Assembly (NCBI RefSeq): GCF_037392515.1
Contig: NC_090280.1
Span: 16,990,001-17,054,000, forward strand
DNA: 64,000 nt
Direction: 5' to 3'
Source: Haliotis asinina
Lineage: Eukaryota > Mollusca > Gastropoda > Lepetellida > Haliotidae
Positions 24,101 to 33,524 of this stretch are shown here, piece after piece. Every line of letters starts with the position of its first letter. Within the stretch, counting starts at the first letter, position 1. A model generated the notes under the pieces. That model was not told the origin of the DNA, made no database searches, and worked only from the letters and a program-made list of their open reading frames with translations. A program made the position numbers and the translations under genes.

Positions 24101-27100
24101 ACAATAACTGACTGACCGACTGACTGACTCACTCAAAAGGTGTGAGGCAAAGGGGTCATGTTGAAAACAAATTGTCATTATGCAATACATCAAAAACAGG
24201 CTCACCACTTGTAGTCACCTTTCTTTCTCACGTGAACACTGTTACATCTTCCATGGCAGTCTGTTGAATGTATCACTTGCACGAGTACCAGTGTGACGTG
24301 GTACTGATGTTGAATAAAGACAAATCAGAAGACAAACTTGTAGGACGACGCATTTCTGACCGTATATTGCACAGCTTAACTGTAACCAGCTTATGTTGTT
24401 GAAAAGGGCGCAGACTGTCACGGGAGGCAATAGAAATTTTCTGATAACCACACATGAAAATCGGCACAAATATACCCTTTAAAAAAGTAGGGGATCAACA
24501 TTTTTTATTTACGATTAAAACATTTTGGAGATGTATCTGAATCAATCAATGTTGATATTACTGAATATTTTGAGAGATCATCACCATTTGCAGTTCCTTA
24601 CAACCATAGGTATTTGGAATGTAGTCGCTTTTGAAAGATGATTTGTGTATGGCATCTAATTTGCATGTATACCATTTTCATTTTAAAACAAACGACTAGA
24701 AACAAACACTAACAAATGTGTGATGCAAGATGAGTCTCAAAATTAATGTTCTAAGTGATTTCTCGACTGTCTTGAAAAAACGTCAAAATCAAGAATGGGA
24801 CCCCATGCACATGTATGTAGCTACTGCGTTGTGCACGTGCATATCATGTTCAGGGGTGGTAATAGAGGGAAACGGTTGCGCATTCATAAGATGTCGGTCC
24901 TTGACATCGTTGATAACTATTACAATTCCTATCCAAATTGAAAGATCATTATCCCCTACATTTTTAAGGGTATATAATCATAATTGATTATCTGGACAAA
25001 TTACCTTATGGTGACAAAGAACAACCACATTTTCCAAGGACAGGTTCTGCAGCACAGGGACATTGGTTCCTTGGACAAGAAGCAGCCACTTTGAATGATG
25101 TCGAAAGTCAGTCAGTCCCTTTGTCTTTGAATCAAAGGAATCAACCTGAATGACAGAGACAGCTATTTTGTTGGCACTGTCCCGACATATGACAATCCAT
25201 GTTTACATGAGTGAAACCCTTGTTTAGTAACTTAGTTCTCACGTCAAAAGAAAGGGTAAATACTAACCGTCTTCATCAGTTCGGTCATATGGTCTTGACT
25301 CATAGAAGCAACCACGTGTATGTCCGGGAAGAGAGCCTCGTGGATTGTCTGTAAAGTTCTATTTGTGTCCACGACACTGAGGTCAAACACAAGAAGTTGG
25401 GGACTGTTTGTGAATGACTGGACAAGGCCAGGTACTGAACAGTCTCCTCCTGCAAATAACCACAGCATAAAGAAACGTGCAGCTTTATGGATTACAACTT
25501 CTTTGTTAGTACGTTGAGCGACGTGTTGAGCGACGTTTCGATGTAGATTCTTACATCGTTATCAAGCTAAGTGTCAATGGAAGAATCTACATCGAAACGT
25601 CGCTCAACGTAATAAACAAGAAGATGTAATCCATAAAGCTGCATGTTTCATTTTTTACTCCCCAACTTCTAGAATGCCCATTAAACAAGTAACCAAAGCA
25701 TACATTGTATATCTCTGTGACGGAAATGGGTTTTTGATATATTTATTGAGAGTGTCACGAATGTCCATAGTTTGTTACTGTTTCAGTGGTCAACCCAAAT
25801 CATCACCAAAACATTAACGAAATGAAGACCCTTAATAGTATCACGTTATGTGGTCTTTCATGTATCTGGAACCAGACAGAAAAAAACTTCCTAAAATTCA
25901 AAAGCACTTCAGGAGCGTCAGTCATGCATTTTAGTGTTCACAGGAAAGCAGTAAAGTGGAACACCAGATGTTTGCAAGACGAGGCTATTACCGTTTTTTC
26001 CATGAAGTAAGATGGCAACTCTTTTCCAATGTAGTCTTTGCAGCAGATGTTGAAAGGTTTCGCCGTTCTCTGGAGTCATAACTGTTATGAGACCTGAGAC
26101 AATGTACGGAAATTCAGTAGTTAATGCTTCAAGTATTTTGAGATATCTATACAGCATATATTTCTGTAAAGATATGGTCTGCTACGAAGACTACGTACTC
26201 ATGCTCCTACGGACCATTTAGAACCTTTAATCTGAAAGTGTTTTAGCAATTACCAAATTGAGAAATGTCTCGGGTTGACTCGTTCCATGCCCAGATTGAC
26301 AGTGTCAGTCTGATGAACTCTGTGTATTTGCCTTGGTTTCCATCTAACACATCTTTCTGTGATCGCCCACGTCAGCAGTGATTACTAACACCTGCTTCAT
26401 GAACAGCGTTTGTAAATGTCTCATTTAGACGACGTTCTGTATATACTGAGTTGGTACTGACAACATTGTTGTCCTATTGAGATGATAATACCTGAATCCA
26501 ATTATTGCGATTTTAGCACACACGATGCTGGCTATACGTGCACTAAAGGCACATCCTCTCAGAGGTAATTATATTCCGTAATAAACTGGTTGTTTTGGGT
26601 ACTGGGATGCTAAGGTCCACTGCGCTCACATCTCAAGAAATCCTTCTATACATGAAATCGAAGGTTAAGATCGAAAGCACGTTGATGCACGACTCGTTTT
26701 CATAGCATTCGTGAAGGTATCCCAGTATCACCACAGAGACCCGACGTCCTCGTCCAGCCATGAATATCTGTACCCACCCTACCATGGATGGGAGCTACAA
26801 TATCAGCCTTGGCAATGTGTGTCCTTTTCTAAATGTCTACCCAATAACAGACCCCCGTAATGAGTTCCGCAATAAATACTCTTTGGACAGAGAGATGGTA
26901 TTCCTATATCAACAATACATGAGAGACAGGGGAGAGCGTAATTTCAGTCTTTGGGAGTGTGAATCATTGGCACTTTGCTTACGAGGTTCCACACCCCTGT
27001 CCCCATTTAGCAGGTTTCCCAAAATGCTGACAGTTTTAAGGTGAAACATCGACTAAATTGCAATCTTAAATCCCTACATATTGCCACATTTGTGTAACAG

Positions 27101-28250
27101 AAATTAATCATACCAGACCAGCTTCAATGCATTGTTTGCAACACTATTATTAATCCCCAAAATACAGTATTATTCATCAAAGAGTATGCTTGTGTTTCAG
27201 TTTTGGCTACCATTTCCGACAGTCTCCAGCAGCTGAGGGGACGGTGTAAATTCAGCTGGGGTCCACGTAGGTAGCAAAGATACTGTAAGTCCCCATGATC
27301 CGTAGTGTGGTGATCTACCTTCTGTTGTTGGTGATCTGTAGCTTGTTTTATATTGTATTATCCAAATAATGATGTTAACTTTCCACGCTATTGTTAATAC
27401 TAATTGTGATATTCTAGTTGTTTTACTGTCATTCGTCGACAGGACTTTATAATATACATAAATTCCATTTCAGTAGTAAATGTTTTCGTCACGATATGGC
27501 TGAAATATTGCCGATGTGTCGTTACATATTGACTCAATCATCTTAAGGAAAAGTAGTCACGAACACTTAATCCTTCCATCTGGTTAGTGTTTTTTTTGTT
27601 TGGTTTTGGGGTTTTTTTCTGGAATATTTGTGATCCGTTATTCGTTGCATTATATCTCGAAAAACGTGGCATTTTGTTCTGCGGGCAAACATATATATGT
27701 ACCTCTTTTCACCCTGATGAACAGGTACACAATTTAAAAGTTTGACACGTCAAGAGTGACTGAGACTGTTGTTAAACAAAAGACCGTTCGGGGGAGCAGG
27801 ATCTGCACATATAAAAAGGTTTCAGTCTAAGAAGTTCTAAAAGCCTTGTGTGATCTAGCGTTCGAAGAGGAACATTTTCATCTGCTCGGCCAACGGTCAC
27901 ACTTGAACAGCTGGCTAAATGGAGGCAGTTGTAACTGAAATCCGTCAAAGATTATGTAAGAGGTAGGCCATGAAGGACGGGAGACATTTGTCACAGAGCA
28001 TGGGCACAAAAAAATTCAATGACCTTACAGATTGTTCTTTTGTATCACAAAAATAAACGTTGCCAACTGGTAGGTTTAATCACTTAACGCTGACACATTT
28101 GAATGGAAATATTGATATTCTGAATACTCCTATGTTACGTTTAAAATTTTACTCTAACTTCAGGTATCTTTAAAAAGAAACCTTACCATGAGAAATTCCG
28201 TCTTCAGTGATGAAAATAACAAGGATTGTCAAAATAGCCTGTCTCATCAT
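18135..28250 (-). CDS. Locus 2: complete ionotropic receptor (iGluR/IR-like), 11 exons, 621 aa
   Basis: Minus-strand exons: 28,187-28,250; 25,992-26,093; 25,268-25,449; 25,005-25,145; 23,291-23,443; 22,505-22,605; 22,337-22,424; 21,722-22,070; 21,167-21,381; 18,575-18,834; 18,135-18,345. All introns are GT-AG and the sum is 1866 nt with no stop inside. Start: the ATG-ATG pair conserved in locus 4. Residues 1-20 form a signal peptide. Residues 22-205 form a short ATD-like domain (LHWKRVAILLHGKNG). S1 holds YDGIVGQL and Arg292 (DEDR), the usual carboxylate contact. TM1 is about 334-352, pore loop about 379-393, M3 408-432 (VYCANLIAALSA), S2 466-580 with FGLPKGSP and a likely Cys521-Cys578 disulfide, M4 592-612. 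Tyr509 replaces the glutamate-binding acid. It is probably a plasma-membrane chemoreceptor or orphan channel subunit. A Tc1 relic sits in intron 9 and a fold-back element in intron 2. Confidence 0.88.
19225..19330 (+). repeat. LINE 3'-tail fragment
   Basis: The block CACCAACGGCTGGTGA...GTAAATCCAAGTAGGAAGC...AAGTCCCCATGGTCCGTAG matches by eye the tails at 23.8, 27.2 and 49.3 kb. It lies in intron 9 of locus 2. Confidence 0.55.
19610..20650 (-). mobile_element. Tc1/mariner DNA transposon relic in intron 9 of locus 2
   Basis: The minus strand carries a nearly whole but frame-broken transposase. N-terminal helix-turn-helix (AICNLLQRYRQTGRTLDRPR, GRPRVTTP) is near 20,420-20,560. The middle (RRRRLRWANTVRRWQRRDRQ then a site where the first catalytic Asp is expected) is near 20,100-20,250. 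MVWGTICGDQTTPLVAINGHLNAQRYRD and YQHDNARPHTA are at 19,870-20,047. ACSPDLNPIEHLWD, with the last acid, is near 19,780-19,840. At least three frame changes separate these, so it cannot make transposase. I could not find convincing terminal inverted repeats. It lies on the same strand as the host gene. Confidence 0.75.
23814..24136 (+). repeat. LINE 3'-tail fragment ending in (CTGA/CTCA)n
   Basis: Runs from CACCAACAGCTGAAGGGATGG through GGTGATCTATCTCCAGTTG to ATGGCTGAAATATTGCCGA and then TGACTGACTCACTCA. Same family and end point as 6130-6555. In intron 4 of locus 2, opposite to the gene. Confidence 0.65.
25472..25649. mobile_element. Fold-back (MITE-like) element, arms of about 70-80 bp
   Basis: The left arm 25,472-25,552 is the near-perfect reverse complement of the right arm 25,581-25,649. 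The inner 28 bp (25,525-25,552 against 25,581-25,608, GTTGAGCGACGTTTCGATGT...) match exactly around a 28-base loop. A 12-base GTTGAGCGACGT-type motif is doubled in the left arm. There is no coding capacity. It sits in intron 2 of locus 2, 22 bases upstream of exon 3 on the coding strand, very close to the acceptor, so it could affect splicing of that exon. Confidence 0.8.
26254..26352 (-). other. Candidate extra exon of locus 2 (33 codons) in intron 1
   Basis: The minus strand has AG|AT at 26,352 and G|GTAATT at 26,254. The 99 bases between are open in the phase-1 frame that links exon 1 to exon 2 and would add 33 residues (DVLDGNQGKYTEFIRLTLSI and on). A clearly homologous block occurs in intron 1 of locus 4 (about 43,838-43,936), also open in that frame (RLTLSIWVWNES), although its donor is lost. 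The upstream pyrimidine tract is poor. It may be a cassette exon or an exon in decay. Confidence 0.4.
26600..27050. other. Block in intron 1 of locus 2 that is shared with intron 1 of locus 4
   Basis: Read on the minus strand, 27,050-26,720 aligns by eye with plus-strand 43,218-43,480: CTTAAAACTGTCAGCAT, then CATTTAGAAAAGGACACACA against CATTTAGAAGAGGGCACACA, then CTCCCATCCAT against CTCATCCAT. No one frame is open in both copies. It could be a lost exon, an old repeat or a conserved control region of the gene family. Confidence 0.55.
27225..27541 (+). repeat. LINE 3'-tail fragment
   Basis: Runs from CAGCAGCTGAGGGGACGGTG through TGATCTACCTTCTGTTGTTG to ATGGCTGAAATATTGCCGAT and GACTCAATCA. 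Same family as 6130-6555, in intron 1 of locus 2. Confidence 0.65.
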
Positions 28251-28526
28251 GGCGCATGTCACGCATACTCCACACAGAGTGTTCAATATGCAATGGTTAT
28301 GAGCGCGATTGGACTTAAAGGCATACTAGTATATAAATATGACTAAATCTGTTACCTCAGTAAATATTTAACTGTCCGATTGGTTTTCTTTCTGTCCGTC
28401 GTGTGCATTTATAGATCTACATTCGGATCAATTATTCTGCTAAATGTGCAATAACAATGGCAAACCTGACTCGCATTACCAAAGCATGAATATTTTATTT
28501 TCAAGTGATGTATATTGACTGCCCAT

Positions 28527-28600
28527 TTGCGGCGTCCCCCGCCGTGATATTGTTGAAATACTGGTAAAGGCGTCGTGAAACTCAACTTACTCACTTCCTG
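28527..28600. repeat. Terminal piece of abalone-type repeat
   Basis: GCGTCCCCCGCCGTGATATTG...GGCGTCGTGAAACTCAACTT followed by ACTCACTT, the reverse of the TGAGTGAGTTTAGTTTTACGCC end of the SINE-like family. Upstream of locus 2. Confidence 0.5.
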
Positions 28601-29990
28601 GAATCTCAGTTTAAATGCATGGTCTTGGCATGCAACTTGAGTTTCCATTATTTTCACCTGGGCAATGCACGCGTAGAAAACGTATATCCTCATACGGTAC
28701 GACATCCTTGGGAAAATTATATATTTTGATTACTTATGACATTTTGTTTGAGAAAACAAGTAGATGCATATTTTTTAAGTAAGATGTTAGCTGTTCATTT
28801 CTTGTATACCCATGAGAAATACCTTCAAGGGAAATCATCATATTTATTATGTGTATTACAGCCTGACTATGAACATGTCTTGTCTTGTAAGACATAGAGC
28901 CCATTTCATCTGTAAGCGGCGTTCGTAGTGTTCAATTTCAGTTTGACACAATAAAAGTCAATAAACGGTTATTTATGAGTGTGTTGGCATACTGACAATC
29001 ACCTTCATGCTTTTTATATTAAATACCCAGCCCGTATCATTTAATGAAAGTTTAACATCAGCCCATTTTATGCTGAGATGTTCCTTCAAAATGACTTGCC
29101 ATCGCCACTGAACAATCAATTTCGAAGAATGTCACAGATCACATTCATCGTATAATTTGATGTCAGCAGATGGCGTTTGACATAAAAGTTTAAGCGATAT
29201 CTTTGAACCAAACTGGAGCATCACTATAAGTCATGACTGTACAATAATGATTTATGTAACTACCGAGGCAGCATAGCAAACAAAGAAAGCAGAAACACAG
29301 ATCACTTGTAATGATATAAGATAGAGACAGCAAAGTAAACCACGTGATGGTGGATGTGTTTTTGTTTGTAGAAACAATGTGTATCAGCAATGCCATTAAT
29401 GCATTACCCCCTACTTGACACCTCACGCTTCATAGTGTTCGATCTACACATGGTGTTTAACCTGCAATACTAGGCGGTCACAAGATTTGGTTCTATTCAG
29501 TGAGACTTTGGATTCAAAATAGTTGTTTAAATCATTTGCTAAGCTAGAGAAACCCTCTGATTTGGGGTAAACACATTCTGTATCCTTGCAAAGGAGAATA
29601 TTCACAAAATTATTGTCCCAGAGAATATTAATAAAATTATGAAGATTCTGTGGCTTGTTTGAAAATGTCATGAATTCATCTTTGCAAAATCGACACATAT
29701 ATTTTAATCATCTTATTGACCTTCTACCTGTAAGACAAATGAATTTGACCGACCGATCGCAAAATTTTACCTTTTCTTACACAAAGGATACATATTTCAA
29801 TGTAGAATGGCTATTTTTGAACCATGTACATATTCATTTAATTACTGAGCTTTTAAAAAAATTAATCCATTGATAAATTTTCATATTCGTTGTAATTTGA
29901 ATATGGATTTTCATCTGTGAGAATACATTAATGACTGGTGGTTAGTGGCATGCCTTCGTTTTCTTCACACAAGTTGGCTAAAGTGTACGA
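28601..29990. other. Spacer between divergent loci 2 and 3
   Basis: If loci 2 (-) and 3 (+) were both active, this region with its flanks would hold their promoters. I see no clear core promoter. A minus-strand frame at 29,444-29,698 includes SEGFSSLANDLNNYFESKVS, like the linker before the RT domain of jockey-type LINEs, so part of it is probably LINE debris. The signal-peptide exon expected for locus 3 was not found here. Confidence 0.35.
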
Positions 29991-30480
29991 TCCGATACCC
30001 ATGCTTCAAACAGTTCAAAATTAACAGGCTGAATATTCTGATAACTGGAAGAGAAATACCATCCTGATATCATGGAGAATTCTAAAACTGTGTTAAGAGC
30101 TGTAGTTCCATCTTTCGTCACGAAGCTGCATTTCATAACCTTAAACTACACTTTCAAAGAAGAATTTGGCTAACAAACGTTAGGGAAACAGGCCATGGGT
30201 CACCAACAGAAACAAGGCGCTGGCTAAATAATTTAAAAGAAAACTGATACTGTAATCTGTGTAATCAAGCTGTATGTGACAATTTTTTCAGTCATATGTC
30301 CATCACATGTTGAACATGTGTCCTTTTTACCGCAATATTACTGTGTCAATCCTCCGAACTTATTACATATCCAATGAAATACGATTATCAACCTCTCCTT
30401 GTTACATCAGCAAAATTGCTAAAACACTGATTGTACCTTTTCAAGTGATAATGTCTTATTCTTATATGTGTAAGCCTGTA
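29990..30480 (+). mobile_element. LINE 3'-end relic (terminal zinc knuckle)
   Basis: The plus strand has readings such as NLKLHFQRRIWLTNVRE, WYCNLCNQAVCDNFFSH and a following block that line up loosely with the end of the 1041-codon LINE and its zinc-knuckle frame at 33,604-33,876 (FCKYCNDKIVEDVMHF). Frames change, so it is dead. The likeness is weak in places. Confidence 0.4.
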
Positions 30481-30489
30481 TGTTCTCTA

Positions 30490-30655
30490 TATTACTTTTG
30501 TTTTGTTTTGGGTTTATTGATATTGTTTTGTTTGGGTTTTTTTTGTTATTTGAGGGAGTGCTTTGTTTGGGATTTGTTTTTAGGGTTTTGTTGCTGTTGC
30601 TGCTGTTGTTTTTGTTTGTTTGTTTTTTGTTTGTTTTTGGGGTTTTTTTTAAAAA
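30490..30655 (+). repeat. Low-complexity T/G-rich tract
   Basis: A run of TTTTGTTTTGG, TGCTGTTGCTGCTG and GTTTTTT words. The open frame across it (30,307-30,687) is compositional, not a gene. Confidence 0.8.
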
Positions 30656-31544
30656 CTAAATTCTGTTATATTATGTTCGCTAACTGAAGGTTTGATAACT
30701 TGATCGCTATTTAGGCTGAGTTTCAGATAAATGGATCTTATTGATCAGTAAGAACTGGGACTTTACAGCAGCAGAATACATCTTTACCAACCTACTAAAA
30801 TGTTTCTAAGCATGACATGTTGATTAGTTAAGCATTAATTGTTGATTTCAGTTTCATTTTCTCAGGTCTTGCAACAATTATGACTCCGAAGAACAGCGAA
30901 ACCTGTCATCTTTTTCACAAAGACTAGAGTGGAAAAGAGTTTCCATTATACCTCATGGGGAAAATGGGAATGGCCTCTCCTGGTAAACATCTTGTGTACC
31001 ATTTTACTACTTCTCTGTGCACACTGAAATGTATGATTGCCGCACTTTTAATTCGATTTTTAGGAAGTTTTGTCTGTGTGTTTACACATACTCGAAAAGC
31101 CGAAAAATAGAGAATTGACCATTAGTGACAAACAATGACAATAAATATATTAGCACATAGATATACAGTGTATGTTTTGGTTATTTGCAGAGAATGACTG
31201 TTCAACACCTGCTCTTGCCCAGTCATTCACCAACAGCCCCACCCTTCTTGTGTTTGACGTAAATAATACCTTACAGACAATCCACGAGGCCTTCTTCCCT
31301 GACATACACGTGGTTGCTTCTATGAGTCAAGGGTACATGACCGAGCTGATGAAGACGGTTAGCGTTTACTCTTTTATGTTATGATTGTTGCTACAAATCA
31401 CAATTTACCATGTTTGAAACCCACGAAAAATGATGAAAAATGTTTGGGGTCTTCTCGGAAGCAGTATTAGTGAAAACACTAGGGTGCTCTATGATATTAT
31501 TTTAGAAACAGAAATTAATCAAGCCTTGTTTTGATACTTTCTCT

Positions 31545-31880
31545 AAGGGGTTTTTTATTTATATTTTTTTTATATTTTGACTCTATTACTGAACACATTT
31601 GTTTTTGGCCCAAACTGTATGCATCAAAAGATTATTTGCCTAACTGGCGTCGAAGAAATTTGACATTTATTGGAAAAATCAGTTTTAGAACTTTAGCAAT
31701 GTCAAGTCCTTTAAGTTTTCTCTGCACTGCCCAAACCACCTAAATCAGAACTTAGTAAAATAATTTATAGGCTTTTATGACAAAATAAAAGCGACCAAAT
31801 AAAGAGATGACCTATAAGCAGAGGTTATGGAGACGGAGGTCTGAGAATTATCCATACAGAATATTTCATTAATTAATTTC
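31545..31880 (+). mobile_element. L1/Tx1-like LINE fragment inside locus 3
   Basis: The frame at 31,531-31,743 contains WRRRNLTFIGKISFRTLA, the W..R.LTL.GK..I.K.L block found after the RT domain of L1-clade LINEs. Further on (31,825-31,862) a GGLRIIHTEYF reading matches the GGL block that follows it in such elements. The frame is broken between them. It occupies the place of receptor exons 4-5. Confidence 0.6.
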
Positions 31881-33290
31881 TGACACCGTTACAGTCAAAG
31901 ATCCACGTTGTGAAATCCACCAGCAATGCGACGACGAAGTATAAAGGCTCTGCAATAGATATTTTGGATACAATCGCCGATGTTCTTGGGTTCAGGTGAG
32001 TTACATTACAATAGTTTTCATTCATAGTCCAGTCATTTTCTAAAACGGTTGAGTTTATTTCGGCAGTCCCATATAAAACAGTTCTCCTTACAGTTACAGT
32101 ATTACTGAGCCACAGGATCAGTCATTGGGACGTCCTGTCAACAACACCTATGATGGAATTGTGGGCCAGTTAAACAGAACGGTAATGTGGACATGTAAAC
32201 TGTATCATACAATTTGGTGGGTTTCTAGTTTTAAGCCGTGTGAAGATTAGAAGATGTTCAGTCAAGTCTTCGTTAGTTGTAAGAGGCACGTCCCTGGTAG
32301 ATGCCATGGTTTACCCGGTTAACTTTATTGCCATTATTTATTGGAGTTATTCAGTCTGTTTTGATGACGCATCTATTTCGTGGTAGACCTACTGTAAATG
32401 TATGAGTAAGAAAGGATGTATGTTACCATAGATTATTGTCTTGTACGTGTATAGGAAGTGGACCTTGCTGCTTGTGATCTGGCAACAGAAGAAGGCCGTT
32501 CAAAGTTTATAGACTATCTATATCCTCCAGTCAGCACGGAGTACTTTGATGTTCTGTATAAGAGGCATGACAAACAACGAAGTACCTCTCTTTACCTCTT
32601 AGCTCTCCCACTCAGACCCGACGTGTACCGCGTTCCGTTTCTAATTGCCGGATTTTGCTTAGTGCTCTTTGCCTTATTCGAAGGTGTGGATATCTTCATG
32701 CGCCCAAGACCTGCAGGGTCTGATGGAGAGGGCCTCGGTTGCTTTATGAAAGTGAGACAGAATCTCTTTCATGCTTGCTGGAAAGTTACTGGATCTCTGT
32801 TTAAGCAGGGTATGTATAAACTGAAGTTCATGGTAAATGGCAGGCCAAGGATTCCCTTGATGTTACAACATGTGGAGCTGGGACCACAAGTATACGTAAA
32901 CAGGGAAATAACAAATTCTGATAAATCCACATTTACATAGCTGAATAAGCTTGACACACAGCCTTGTGCATAGCTGAACAGGCTTCACAAACAGTCTTGT
33001 GCATAGCGGAGCAGGGTTGTCAAACAGTCTTGCTGTTAATTGGATGAACTTCACAAACAGTCTTGCGGACAGAATTAGTCGATAAAGTAGCACGTCGAGG
33101 TCATATAGGTAAATTAGTCGAAGGGAACTGTTTGTTTTCACCTTTGTTGCATATCACTCCATTGCAAAACCTGATAACTCTTAGATGAAACTGTTTGTAC
33201 TGACTTTAACATTTTCAGCGAAAAATCAGATTTACAACAGGCAAATAAATCGAGGAGCATATTATTTGCAAAGTCAAATATGACTCATCT

Positions 33291-33345
33291 TTCGGCTTTT
33301 TTGTTTTTGTATTGTTTTTTTGTTTTGTTTTGTTTTTTATTTTCC
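33291..33345 (+). repeat. T-rich low-complexity tract
   Basis: TTTTTTGTTTTTGTATTG and TTTTGTTTTG runs in intron 8 of locus 3, about 0.2 kb beyond the estimated 3' end of the antisense LINE. Confidence 0.7.
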
Positions 33346-33524
33346 CAAATTTCTAAAGATTAAAAAACTATAGTTGTAAGTAAATCTCAGTGGAGTGTGT
33401 TAAGTGACAAATGACACTTAGATAATTTTAAAAGAAATGAAGTTTTTCCTTTTGTTTGACCTGTGTTGTGTACAAATGTATGTTTTGACAGAGCTGAAGT
33501 GTTGGCTTGTAGCGTACCTGAAAC

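Noticed and set aside
30307-30687. Plus-strand frame with many Cys, Phe and Leu that looks like a membrane protein
   Set aside because: Low-complexity T/G-rich DNA after a LINE relic; no start context or homologue in the other loci.
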